Assembly: GCA_965371785.1 (NCBI GenBank) | Contig: CBDUZS010000003.1 | Span: 9,810 to 73,809 of the forward strand | DNA: 64,000 nucleotides | Direction of reading: 5' to 3' | DNA from: CBDUZS01 sp965371785 | Lineage (GTDB): Bacteria > Fermentibacterota > Fermentibacteria > Fermentibacterales > JCC-6 | Part shown: positions 25,890-33,858 of the stretch, one piece after another | Layout: each line of letters opens with the position of its first letter | How positions within the stretch are numbered: the first letter of the stretch is position 1 | Position numbers and translations under genes: made by a program | Notes under the pieces: generated by a model | Told to the model about the DNA's origin: nothing | Databases searched by the model: none | What the model saw: the letters and a program-made list of their open reading frames with translations, nothing else

Positions 25890-26622
25890 AGTATGTAAAT
25901 CCTATTCGGATACACCCGCAGTCAGGGATCTGGATCTCAGCATAAGGCCGGGAGAGATCTACGGGCTTCTCGGACCGAACGGCGCGGGGAAGACCACCAC
26001 TCTGAAAATGATTTCCGGGCTGGTCATTCCCGATTCGGGGAAGATTCTACTCGACGGAGAGCCGGTCTCGAACTGCAGGCATCGAATGGCATACGTTCCA
26101 GACGAACCGACCATCTACGACAAGCTCACCGGGCGGGAATTCCTTCGGTTCATAGGCAGGCTCCGCCGGATCGAATCACCAGTTATCGAGAGACGGATAA
26201 CGTACCATTCGGAGCTCTTCGAGATGGACGACTGGCTTGATAACAGGGCTGAATCCTATTCCCACGGAATGATCCAGAGAGTCGTTCTCTCCTCAGCATT
26301 CATGGCCATGCCCGATCTGTACATCGTTGATGAACCCATCGTCGGTCTCGATCCGGCAACCGCAGAAACATTCCATCTGATGGCATCTGCTGCAGCCGAG
26401 GCAGAAGCAGCCGTCCTTATTTCTACGCACACACTTCCGGTGGCAGAGAAACTCTGTGACAGGCTTGGTATAATCCACAAAGGGGAACTGGTTGCCGAGC
26501 TGAACAGGAACCAGTTCGAAGAACTTGAGTTGCAGGACCTTTTCTTCGATATTACCGGTACCGGTCCCGCACAGGTAAAGAGTTACTTCAACCGAGAGGA
26601 GGACAGGCTGTGCAAATCCTGA
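25873..26622 (+). CDS. ABC transporter ATP-binding protein without an adjacent permease
   Basis: A 249-aa ATPase: Walker A GPNGAGKTT (about 35-43), a degenerate signature (YSHGMIQR where LSGGQ is usual), Walker B LYIVDEPIVGLD and the switch STHTL. It resembles the CcmA/Na-type exporter ATPases. The ATG at 25873 is preferred over the one at 25840, which would add eleven residues inside ftsY. The gene starts 17 bp before the ftsY stop in another frame and overlaps the inhibitor gene by 13 bp. No membrane component lies next to it, so the substrate is unknown. Confidence 0.85.
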   Translation: MLTLSKVCKSYSDTPAVRDLDLSIRPGEIYGLLGPNGAGKTTTLKMISGLVIPDSGKILLDGEPVSNCRHRMAYVPDEPTIYDKLTGREFLRFIGRLRRIESPVIERRITYHSELFEMDDWLDNRAESYSHGMIQRVVLSSAFMAMPDLYIVDEPIVGLDPATAETFHLMASAAAEAEAAVLISTHTLPVAEKLCDRLGIIHKGELVAELNRNQFEELELQDLFFDITGTGPAQVKSYFNREEDRLCKS

Positions 26623-27023
26623 TCGCCTTGATGACAGCCCTTTTCATTGGCCAGGGAGAACACTCTCCCCAGGAGATGGGTGGCCCCTCAGAGATCCACA
26701 ATCTGACGGCAACGGATCCATCTGCAGTGATAGAAGCAGTGGTGGGCGGTTCCTTCGAGATAGTCCTCAAAGCCAACCCCTCCACAGGCTACCAGTGGAA
26801 GCTAGTTTCCATGCCGTCTGACCAACTGCTGCAGGACGGGTCTCAGGAGTACGTGAGAGCGCAGGACATAGGTGATATTGTCGGTATCGGAGGTCACGAG
26901 ATATGGCGATTCTCGGTGATCGGACCCGGTTCGGCACTGGTTGTCTTCGGTTACTTTCCTCCAGGTGCCTACGGTGAAGGAGTGCCGGAGGAGACTTTGT
27001 CGTTCTCGATCTCGATCATCTGA
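26610..27023 (+). CDS. Chagasin-like (MEROPS I42) cysteine protease inhibitor
   Basis: 137 residues with an N-terminal hydrophobic export signal (about 2-14). Two loops define the I42 inhibitor fold: NPSTGYQW (56-63) and GIGGHEIWRF (92-101); the third loop region is GYFPPGAYGEG. Known members block papain-type proteases by inserting these loops in the active-site cleft. The start is GTG with GAGGAGG upstream, overlapping the ABC ATPase, so it is translationally coupled to it. Its target may be a host, prey or self C1 peptidase; none is encoded nearby. The 3' end overlaps the convergent gene by 8 bp. Confidence 0.85.
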   Translation: MQILIALMTALFIGQGEHSPQEMGGPSEIHNLTATDPSAVIEAVVGGSFEIVLKANPSTGYQWKLVSMPSDQLLQDGSQEYVRAQDIGDIVGIGGHEIWRFSVIGPGSALVVFGYFPPGAYGEGVPEETLSFSISII

Positions 27024-27555
27024 TTTCGATACCGTGGGCTTCCAGCCAGGCTCTGGTGGGGGAAGACATGATGTCATTGCAGATCCTGTACGACGCGAAC
27101 CCGTACGAACTGCTGTGATGCCCCGGTGAGCCGGAAAGCGGCATCCTGCTGAGCAATTCGCGGTGCAGGGCCAGGTTCCATTCGTCCAGGCTGCGAAGCA
27201 GTGTTTCCCAGATTCCTCTGAAGCGTTCAGGCCGTCCCTTCTTGTGTTCTTGTCCGGTGAGGAAGGAGATAACTTCACCCGGGTCGAACCTCCTGCTCCT
27301 GAGGGGAAGAAGGTGGAGTCTGGCGGTATGCCCATCCGGATCTATCACCTGAAGGGCTTCGGTGCCCGGTTCGCAGCGATCGGACAGCCCGAACCACTCC
27401 TTGGTGAATTCCGAAGCGAACCTTACCGGATTATCCAGCAGGTGATCCCCTCCGAACACAGCCTGTGATACCAGCTTGTAGACATCCTGCTCGGTGAGAC
27501 CCGGATGGAGTTCCCTCTCCCTCGCGAGAATTTCCCTCAGCGAATGATCAGTCAT
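27016..27555 (-). CDS. Conserved hypothetical protein
   Basis: A 179-aa cytosolic protein I cannot assign. It has no signal peptide or membrane segment. Recognisable blocks are VYKLVSQAVFGGDHLLDNP near the N-terminus and a C-terminal YGFASYRICNDI, with conserved-looking His and aromatic residues that could form an enzyme site. ATG at 27555 is used; a TTG lies one codon upstream. It begins within the last codons of the gene at 27548-28354 on the same strand, so the two are probably co-transcribed. Confidence 0.7.
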   Translation of the reverse strand: MTDHSLREILARERELHPGLTEQDVYKLVSQAVFGGDHLLDNPVRFASEFTKEWFGLSDRCEPGTEALQVIDPDGHTARLHLLPLRSRRFDPGEVISFLTGQEHKKGRPERFRGIWETLLRSLDEWNLALHRELLSRMPLSGSPGHHSSSYGFASYRICNDIMSSPTRAWLEAHGIEIR

Positions 27556-28354
27556 CAATACACTTTACAATGTCTCGGTAATCCGCGGCAATTGCGTTGA
27601 ACTCCTCGAGGGGCATGTACTCCTCCAGTCCTGTGGCCTGATAGGAATCGGCTGTGAGGGCCGAACCATCCCAGTCCGGAACGGTCCAGAATTCGGGAAG
27701 ATGGTCGAAGAGCCTTGCCGCGCCTTCCTGGTCACCGGTACTGCAAAGCTCGATTGCCTCCGCGTGTGCGGCCCTGAGAAAACTGCAGAACATCTCCTCT
27801 CCCCGGTAGTAGTGATGCGGGTAGAAGATGTCGTACAACACGCTCTCAGCCTGTTCGATCTCTCCCGCTGCAAGGAGGATCTCTATCTCCGCGATTGCAT
27901 CCCACGATGGATCACCGGATTCGCAGGCCACGAGGAGCAGATCGTCCTCTCCGAAGTCCCATGAGTATTCGGCGCTGTACCATGTGGCTGAGCCAGGCAT
28001 CTGCCAGATGATCTCTATCAGTCCGGTGATCTCGTCGAAGGCAGCCCAGGACTTGGCAAAGTTGTACATCCCCGAGTATCCGCCCGATGCCAGGAGCAGA
28101 GGGGTGCCTTCGGTCAGCCCGATCAGGCAGACATCGAGCGAATCGAAACCCCGTTCGACACCTCCGAACCTGATCTCAATGATGCGTAAGTCTTCGCTCA
28201 ATTCCTGCACGGGGAAGTGCTGGACCGTGGGAAAGATGTAGCCCAGCCCGTTCTCCCATTCATCTCTCAGCTCGCCCGAGATGGGTTCGAATTGACCAAG
28301 GCATGTTCCAGAGGAAAGAAATACAGACAGAATAACGGCAAACGTCAGTTTCAT
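27548..28354 (-). CDS. Secreted hypothetical protein
   Basis: 268 aa, function unknown. Signal peptide MKLTFAVILSVFLSSGTCLGQ. The mature part is acidic and aromatic-rich with an alpha-helical C-terminal half (EQAESVLYDIFYPHHYY, AIELCSTGDQEGAARLFDH) that resembles a tetratricopeptide-like pair. The ATG at 28354 has GGGAGGG just upstream. The open frame runs further back to 28675, but that part overlaps the opposite-strand ECF operon and lacks coding character. The Cys at position 18 is in SGTC, which is not a clear lipobox, so a lipoprotein is possible but not shown. Confidence 0.75.
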   Translation of the reverse strand: MKLTFAVILSVFLSSGTCLGQFEPISGELRDEWENGLGYIFPTVQHFPVQELSEDLRIIEIRFGGVERGFDSLDVCLIGLTEGTPLLLASGGYSGMYNFAKSWAAFDEITGLIEIIWQMPGSATWYSAEYSWDFGEDDLLLVACESGDPSWDAIAEIEILLAAGEIEQAESVLYDIFYPHHYYRGEEMFCSFLRAAHAEAIELCSTGDQEGAARLFDHLPEFWTVPDWDGSALTADSYQATGLEEYMPLEEFNAIAADYRDIVKCIDD

Positions 28355-28418
28355 GTGTACCCTCCCGTTTAACCAAAGATAAAATCCTTTTGGGCTCGAG
28401 GAAACCGGGAGATGAATG

Positions 28419-28444
28419 TGTAACGTTCGGGATAGCTTGACGTC
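28419..28444 (+). promoter_or_regulatory. Candidate ECF-sigma promoter of the sigma/anti-sigma operon
   Basis: TGTAAC (28419-28424), 16-bp spacer, CGTC (28441-28444). This matches the AAC...CGTC pattern recognised by many ECF sigma factors. It lies 46 bp before the first ATG of the operon that encodes an ECF factor, giving a 5' leader of about 40 nt. A good AAGGAG site at 28478-28483 serves the first gene. Autoregulation is inferred, not shown. Confidence 0.5.
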
Positions 28445-28490
28445 TGTGTTGATGAAAAAGATGTCAACATGAAATGGAAGGAGCAGGGAC

Positions 28491-28886
28491 ATGGGTGCAG
28501 GAGAAGTGATGATTCCTCTGATGGCAATCATTTTGTCGATTGGCGGTCCGTTGGTCATACTGCTGGTGATCCTGATGAACAGACACAGGCTTTCACTGCA
28601 GAAGTACAATAGAATACAGGAAGCTCTCGAATCCGGGAAAACACCGGAAGAAGTCGAGCGGATGATCGATATCATCGAGAAGGCTCACTTCAAGCCAAAA
28701 AGAAAGAGAAACGGATACCTGAGGGCAGGCGTCGTAATGATAGGCATGGGCTTTGCCTCGGCAGTCGTTGGAGCCAGCATTGGTGTGAGTGAATGCCTGG
28801 CTGCAGCCGGAGGTGCGGTCGTCCTTGGTCTCTCACTGGTAGCCGTCTGGTTCATCGTGGACCGCAAGCAGGAAACAGCAGAGTAA
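28491..28886 (+). CDS. Small membrane protein of an ECF sigma operon
   Basis: 131 residues with three hydrophobic segments (about 5-29, 75-94, 100-124) and a basic cytosolic loop (YNRIQEALESGKTPEEVERMID, then KPKRKR). The EALESGKTPEEV pattern is typical of small DUF6249-like membrane proteins found beside ECF sigma factors. It ends one base before the sigma gene's start. It may sense envelope state or modulate the regulator pair; function unproven. Confidence 0.75.
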   Translation: MGAGEVMIPLMAIILSIGGPLVILLVILMNRHRLSLQKYNRIQEALESGKTPEEVERMIDIIEKAHFKPKRKRNGYLRAGVVMIGMGFASAVVGASIGVSECLAAAGGAVVLGLSLVAVWFIVDRKQETAE

Positions 28887-28887
28887 C

Positions 28888-29451
28888 TTGATCACCGATC
28901 CGGAGAAACTCAGGGACGTGAAGTGTGCCGCAGAAGGCGATAAGCAGGCCTTTGGCAGGCTTGTCGACAGCTATGGCGGGCTCGTTCACACCCTGCTCCT
29001 CCGAATGGTTCACGACAGTGATACCGCAAGGGATCTTTCTCAGGAGACCTTCCTGAAAGCCTGGGTGAAGCTGAAGACGCTGAGGAAGCAGTCCAGCTTC
29101 CCGTCGTGGATCTGTTCCACCGCAAGGCGAACCGCTCTGGATCACTTCAGAAAGAGAAAGGTGCGAAAGGAGGTTTCGATGCCCGAAGAGACCTTCGTAG
29201 AGGAAGGCGGCAGAGAACCGGAACTGTCTGCAGAGGGGGTCATGCTCCTCGAGCAGGCCGTCTTCAGACTGGGTGAACGGGACAGGCAGCTGGTTACCCT
29301 TGCCTACTTCAACGAGCTGAGCCTTGTCGAGGTCGGCCGAATTATGGGAATTCCGGAGGCAAACGTGAGGGTATACATTCACCGGGCCAGGAAGAGATTG
29401 AGAGAACTTCTGAGAGGACACGAGGATGAGCTCCTGCAGCAGATCGGATAG
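28888..29451 (+). CDS. ECF-family RNA polymerase sigma factor
   Basis: 187 aa. Region 2 (FGRLVDSYGGLVHTLLLRMV, then ARDLSQETFLKAW) binds the polymerase and the -10; region 4 (LGERDRQLVTLAYFNELSLVEVGRIMGI...ANVRVYIHRARKRL) is a helix-turn-helix for the -35. The start is TTG at 28888, one base after the previous stop; no ATG is available early enough to keep region 2. It overlaps the anti-sigma gene by 26 bp, so the two are made together. The candidate promoter at 28419-28444 suggests it drives its own operon. Confidence 0.92.
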   Translation: MITDPEKLRDVKCAAEGDKQAFGRLVDSYGGLVHTLLLRMVHDSDTARDLSQETFLKAWVKLKTLRKQSSFPSWICSTARRTALDHFRKRKVRKEVSMPEETFVEEGGREPELSAEGVMLLEQAVFRLGERDRQLVTLAYFNELSLVEVGRIMGIPEANVRVYIHRARKRLRELLRGHEDELLQQIG

Positions 29452-29896
29452 GGTCCTTTCCTATCTGATGGAAGAGATGACAGGACAGGAAACAAGGCTC
29501 TTCGAAGAACACCTTGCGCAGTGCAGCGCCTGCATACATGAGCTTGCGCTCGAACAGGCTTTGCAGAGAGGGCTCGAGGAGTGCACTCATCCCGATGCGA
29601 TTCCTTCGGGCCTCAGATCGGAGATACTCCTGAAGCTCATGGCAATGCGTCATCCGGTATTTCCCTTCTGGCAGATCGCCGCAACGATCGCAACGGGAAT
29701 TGTGGCTCTATTTGCAGTCCTTCACGTTATCGGGGACAGCAGTCTTCCGGATGCAGGACTCGGTTTCATTACCGGTATTGGCCGCGATCTTCCGGAATTT
29801 CTCGGACGGGTCGGATCGCTTCCCGTGATATTCGGTGTCGGTCTTGTCATGGTTGTCATTGCGTCGATTGTCGCATCCCTCGTACCCGAGGAATAG
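29426..29896 (+). CDS. Membrane anti-sigma factor with zinc-finger (ZAS) domain
   Basis: 156 aa. The N-terminal cytosolic domain has the Zn motif H29-x3-C33-x2-C36 (EEHLAQCSAC) typical of anti-sigma factors that clamp ECF sigma factors. Two transmembrane helices follow (about 82-103 and 132-153). Overlap with the sigma gene supports a cognate pair. The periplasmic loop between the helices is only about 28 residues, so signal sensing may rely on a partner such as the membrane protein encoded at 28491. Confidence 0.88.
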   Translation: MSSCSRSDRVLSYLMEEMTGQETRLFEEHLAQCSACIHELALEQALQRGLEECTHPDAIPSGLRSEILLKLMAMRHPVFPFWQIAATIATGIVALFAVLHVIGDSSLPDAGLGFITGIGRDLPEFLGRVGSLPVIFGVGLVMVVIASIVASLVPEE

Positions 29897-29902
29897 CCGT
29901 GG

Positions 29903-32104
29903 CTAGAGCGGAAGGAACCAGGTCATCTTGCCGTAAACGGTGAACTCGGGATCGCTGTACCATCCATCCTCATCGGGATCAGCATTCTCTCCAGCCATGA
30001 CGTACAGCATACTTCCAGGTCTGAATCGCCATCCAAGGAGAACGTTCATCCAGTGTGCGTTGCTGGAGTCACCTCCGGTCTGATCCCAGGTCGATTGAAA
30101 TCTGGATATCTGAGAGGTGAGCCGGAGGCTGAGATCGTTGCTGAACATCCAGGTCCCACCCAGCTGAATCGATCGCCAGTCCGTGTCCTGTATGTCCCAT
30201 GCTTCGATGTCCCAGTTGTATTTTCTGCCGTTCTCCGTGACTCGCCAGTTGAGGTCGGCGTCGAAGGAGATATACGATGCGGGTTTGAAAGCCAGCCAGC
30301 TTCCGAACCTCGTACTCGATCCCTCGTACCAGGAACCTCCACCCGCCCAGAACATTGCATAGAGTTTTCTTCGTGAATCCAGCGAACAGCTGCCGCCCCA
30401 GTTCAGACCGCCGTCGTATTCGGTTCCATCGGGGCCTTCGTATCTGTCGGTCCACGATCCGGAATATCCAAGGTCGGCATTGATGTGGTACCTGTTCCGG
30501 AAGACGACCCCGGCATCCATGTTGAATCCTCGACCGGTGACTACCCCACCTGGAACTCTGTTGTAATACCCCCGGAGTTCCAGCCAGCCGTGTTGCAGCG
30601 TTCTGCTATCGAAGGGGTGAAAGAGGCCGGCTCCCGCCCAGGTGTTGACATCCCCGGTGGAAGAGGTGTAGCCGATCATGTTGGCGTTGAAATCTTCCTC
30701 CTTGTAGTCGAATCCTGTCCTGCAGTCGAACCTGTCGCCACCGTACGAGTACGAGGCTCTGTAGGCCATGTTGTTCTTCCAGACACTGTCCGCCGAATTC
30801 CATGTTCCAGCAGATGCTGCATTCAGTGTATGGTTTCCCAGGAATCTGATCTGCCAGTCGACCGCGCCCGAACGGCCGTATGAATACTCCGTACCGGTCT
30901 GTGAGGGAACATCCGTGCTCGTAAGGCTTGCTCCCATGTAAGACCCTTCACCGAATTCCCTTACGATTCTGAGCGCAGAATAATTCGTGGCAGGGGAGCA
31001 CAGCTCACCTTCCTCGGATACCCGTCCGGTGAAAGCATCCATGAGTCCGAACCGGAAGCCGCCGGCGGTTCCCGTCAGCTTGCCACCCCCGATAATCGGG
31101 ATTATCTCGCCGTTCGATGCGACCGCACCGATCCTCCTGGAGTAGAACAGTGAGAAAGGCATCTGAAAGAGGTCAGAGCCCTCCAGAAAGAAGGGGCGCT
31201 TCTCCCTGAGGAAGCTCTCCCAGTGCGAGAGATTCACCTCGTCGGGATCGGCTTCGATCTGACCGAAATCCGGATTCAGGGTAAGATCGATTACGGCGCT
31301 CGAAGAAATTCCGATCTTAGCGTCGAGCCCGGCATTTGCCCAAGGATCCCATTCGTCCTCGCTATCTGGAGCGTACCCCATCCTGGCAGCACCGTACGGT
31401 AGAAGCTCGATCTGCCTGCTTGCGGGAAGATCCCGTAACCCCTGCAGGTCTCCGAAATCCTCGATTCTCACATGACCGTTGTCAGCCATACGGAAGAGGT
31501 ACGCGCTCTCGTTCGTGCGGGTGATCGTTCTCTTGAAATTGACTCCCCACAGCTGCTGGTCCACTGAGGGATACCTGATGGCAGTGAACGGAATGGCGAA
31601 TTCGGCGCTCCAGCCGCTCTCCGACGTGCTCGTGCCGCTCTCCCATACCGCATCCCAGCTTGTATCCCAGCCTCCGACCTCGCTGAGCCTGCCGTCCTGC
31701 TGCACGTTCTCGATGCTTGCGAAGAACATGTAGCAGTTGTTGTCGTCGTTGAACGTGTCGAGCCAGATTCCAACCCATTCCGTAGACACATCGTAATCCC
31801 TGGGAGTCAGAGCACGCAGAAAAAGTTCGGGAAAGGAGTCGTACATGATGAGCCCGAAGTAGATGGCATCGTCGTCGTATAGAATCCTGATCTCGGTTGC
31901 CTCGGTCATGGGTTTGCCGCAGTCCGGTCTGTGCTGGATGAAGTCGTCCGTTATCGGAAACGCCTGCTCCCACACAGGCTCGTCCAGTACGCCATCGATT
32001 ACGGGAGGTGTTTCCGTTCTGCAGGCGGAGATTTCTGTACCTGTAGCAACCGATAGGGTGGCTGATGTAGCCAGAAGAGCTGTAACGAATCGCCTGACAG
32101 ACAT
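29903..32104 (-). CDS. Outer-membrane beta-barrel protein with N-terminal CBM9-like domain (DUF5916 type)
   Basis: 733 aa, exported by a signal peptide (MSVRRFVTALLATSATLSVATG). Residues about 25-190 form a carbohydrate-binding family 9-like sandwich (PPVIDGVLDEPVWEQA, IRILYDDDAIYFGL, WVGIWLDTF), and the rest is a beta-rich barrel with LNPDFGQIEADPDEVNLS and EKRPFFLEG blocks typical of DUF5916. It ends in alternating aromatic residues (FTVYGKMTWFLPL) resembling a BAM insertion signal. The ATG overlaps the flavin reductase stop by one base (TAATG). Likely binds or imports a glycan or other ligand; the substrate is unknown. Confidence 0.88.
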   Translation of the reverse strand: MSVRRFVTALLATSATLSVATGTEISACRTETPPVIDGVLDEPVWEQAFPITDDFIQHRPDCGKPMTEATEIRILYDDDAIYFGLIMYDSFPELFLRALTPRDYDVSTEWVGIWLDTFNDDNNCYMFFASIENVQQDGRLSEVGGWDTSWDAVWESGTSTSESGWSAEFAIPFTAIRYPSVDQQLWGVNFKRTITRTNESAYLFRMADNGHVRIEDFGDLQGLRDLPASRQIELLPYGAARMGYAPDSEDEWDPWANAGLDAKIGISSSAVIDLTLNPDFGQIEADPDEVNLSHWESFLREKRPFFLEGSDLFQMPFSLFYSRRIGAVASNGEIIPIIGGGKLTGTAGGFRFGLMDAFTGRVSEEGELCSPATNYSALRIVREFGEGSYMGASLTSTDVPSQTGTEYSYGRSGAVDWQIRFLGNHTLNAASAGTWNSADSVWKNNMAYRASYSYGGDRFDCRTGFDYKEEDFNANMIGYTSSTGDVNTWAGAGLFHPFDSRTLQHGWLELRGYYNRVPGGVVTGRGFNMDAGVVFRNRYHINADLGYSGSWTDRYEGPDGTEYDGGLNWGGSCSLDSRRKLYAMFWAGGGSWYEGSSTRFGSWLAFKPASYISFDADLNWRVTENGRKYNWDIEAWDIQDTDWRSIQLGGTWMFSNDLSLRLTSQISRFQSTWDQTGGDSSNAHWMNVLLGWRFRPGSMLYVMAGENADPDEDGWYSDPEFTVYGKMTWFLPL

Positions 32105-32616
32105 TACGGCTTCTCGAACACCGACTCGATTTCGCCGATGTAGAGCCTGTGGTAATCGGATTCCGGGTAGCATTGCTCGATGGAGTCATCGATGAAAGAG
32201 GAGGGATCCAGATCGCTTGCGTATATTTTCCTGCAGACGAGCACGAGCCTTGCTTCATCGAATGCAACGGTATCTTTTCCAGGTTGTACGACCGTAAGAC
32301 CGGTTGCAGCTACCTTATCGACGTCTCGACCGGACCGGCTTCCACAGAAATCGAGCACGTTCCTGTGACTGCCGGGAAAAAAACTGAGGGTGAACCGCTC
32401 CGATCTCTCCATGAAGCCGAAGGTGTAGCGTTGAGGGCGAACGAAGACGAAGACGACCTTCCTGCTCCAGAGCTCACCCATGGCCCCCCAGCTTGCTGTC
32501 ATCGTATTGAAGGAATCCAGCGAGCCTGCGGTGAGAAGCATCCAGTCGTCAGCTATCAGTCTGAACACGTTGTCGGTTACGTCGGAGGGGTTAATACTCA
32601 GGAAGCCATCCAGCAT
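32104..32616 (-). CDS. Flavin reductase-like (flavoredoxin) domain protein
   Basis: 170 aa, FMN-binding split-barrel fold: DDWMLLTAGSLDSFNTMTASWG at the N-terminus, then VRPQRYTFGFMERSERFTLSFF. Members are NAD(P)H:flavin reductases or FMN electron carriers in anaerobes. It starts under the strongest promoter in the window (32667-32695) with an AAAGGA site, and shares a one-base stop/start overlap with the barrel protein gene. Why a cytosolic flavoprotein is coupled to an outer-membrane barrel is not clear. Confidence 0.88.
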   Translation of the reverse strand: MLDGFLSINPSDVTDNVFRLIADDWMLLTAGSLDSFNTMTASWGAMGELWSRKVVFVFVRPQRYTFGFMERSERFTLSFFPGSHRNVLDFCGSRSGRDVDKVAATGLTVVQPGKDTVAFDEARLVLVCRKIYASDLDPSSFIDDSIEQCYPESDYHRLYIGEIESVFEKP

Positions 32617-32666
32617 TTTTTACGGAATTCCTTTCGCAGGGGTGATCGAGCCGTTTTGACGGGCAA

Positions 32667-32695
32667 ATTATATACCAAAATGATATATTTGTCAA
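32667..32695 (-). promoter_or_regulatory. Perfect consensus sigma-70 promoter
   Basis: On the minus strand TTGACA (32695-32690), exactly 17 bp, then TATAAT (32672-32667). Start of transcription is expected near 32660, about 45 bases before the flavin reductase ATG. The spacer holds an imperfect palindrome, TATATCA-TTT-TGGTATA, well placed to be a repressor operator. The A+T-rich stretch contrasts with the surrounding G+C-rich DNA. Confidence 0.88.
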
Positions 32696-32755
32696 AATCG
32701 TATCAGACGATTTTCTGGTAAAGGAAGTCTTGTGCGTCTCACAGGGCGGCTCTGC

Positions 32756-33838
32756 TCAGGATTTGAAGTAGCTTCTCAGTGCTCTTCCGAACACTCTCAG
32801 AGATTGAATAGGGTCGTACACGAGGGACATGTTGATTGCGCACTCCCAGGTGCAGAAACACTTCTTTATTTCCTTTTTCTTGAGCTCTCGGGCTTTCCTG
32901 GTCTTTAGAATCCTGCACAGATCGTAGTCGTATTCTCTTATGTTACCCAGCATTTGATCTTCCAGCAGTTCACACGGGTAGACCTCTCCCCGGGCGTTGA
33001 TCACTGCGAACTTGCCGGCCGCCAGGCATCTGAAGCAGCTCTTCTCCTTCTCTTTCGTCTCCACGATCGTGTCAACCGTTATGGCTGTCATTGCCTCGAG
33101 AATCCTGTGAGCGGGGTGCCTTCGTACCCTGAAGGCCTCGATCAGTTTTCTGCTGCTCTCCCGGTACAGCTCGAGATCGATATCGAGGAGTTCCAGGTCC
33201 TGCGGCCGTCCACGGATGAAGAGGATGGCGATCGAGTCGAAGAGGCCGAGAGATTTTATCTTGGCCGCGAGGTCGTCCACGCCGTCCTGCGTGTTCTTGC
33301 TGAAAACTATGTTAGCCTCTACGAAGAAGTTCGTGTGCTCCTTCTTCAGTTCTTTCAGCCGTGTAACGGTTTCGATGACCTTCGCGAACCCGTTCCTGTG
33401 TCGCCTGATGCGATCATGTTCTTCCTCCCAGCCGTCCAGAGACACACCAAGGCGGAAGAAAACATCCGGATTCTCTCGAAAAATGCGCTCGAGTTGATCT
33501 ACGGTCCGATCCGGCAGAAAAGCATTCGTCGGAATCGTGACGTACTTCACTCCCGTATGTTCTCTGAACAGCGCAACGATGTCGGCAAGGTCTTCCCTCA
33601 TGAAGGGCTCACCGCCACAGAGGTTGACCAGGAGCATGGGCGGCAGCTTCCTCACGATCTGCTCGATCTCGGAAAGGGTGAGCTCGTCTTCACCTTTGCC
33701 CCCGGAAAGCTGTGTATTGCGCCAGTTGAAGCAGTGCTCACAGGCAGCGTTGCACCTGCTGGTGACGTGGAAGATAAGATAGCTCACACGTCTTCCCCAC
33801 AGTCTCTGCAGCAAACCTGGAAGAGCGTCGATTCTCAT
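32756..33838 (-). CDS. Radical SAM protein with SPASM-type C-terminal cluster domain
   Basis: 360 aa. The radical-SAM cluster motif is CNAACEHC (about residues 29-36), followed by VNLCGGEPFMREDL (SAM-binding GGE) and the SLDGWEEEHDRIR strand typical of SPASM/PqqE-type enzymes. The C-terminal cysteines (SCFRC, YPCEL, CFCTWEC) could bind one or two auxiliary [4Fe-4S] clusters. The ATG at 33838 has AAAGGAG upstream. It follows the glycosyltransferase by 20 bp and is probably in the same operon, hinting at a role in peptide or polysaccharide-precursor modification. No obvious small substrate peptide gene is seen beside it. Confidence 0.88.
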   Translation of the reverse strand: MRIDALPGLLQRLWGRRVSYLIFHVTSRCNAACEHCFNWRNTQLSGGKGEDELTLSEIEQIVRKLPPMLLVNLCGGEPFMREDLADIVALFREHTGVKYVTIPTNAFLPDRTVDQLERIFRENPDVFFRLGVSLDGWEEEHDRIRRHRNGFAKVIETVTRLKELKKEHTNFFVEANIVFSKNTQDGVDDLAAKIKSLGLFDSIAILFIRGRPQDLELLDIDLELYRESSRKLIEAFRVRRHPAHRILEAMTAITVDTIVETKEKEKSCFRCLAAGKFAVINARGEVYPCELLEDQMLGNIREYDYDLCRILKTRKARELKKKEIKKCFCTWECAINMSLVYDPIQSLRVFGRALRSYFKS

Positions 33839-33858
33839 CCGATACTCCTTTCCATGAT

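Noticed and set aside
27548..28675. A 375-aa version of the minus-strand secreted protein
   Set aside because: The extra N-terminal part overlaps the ECF operon on the other strand; the internal ATG at 28354 has a ribosome site and a proper signal peptide.
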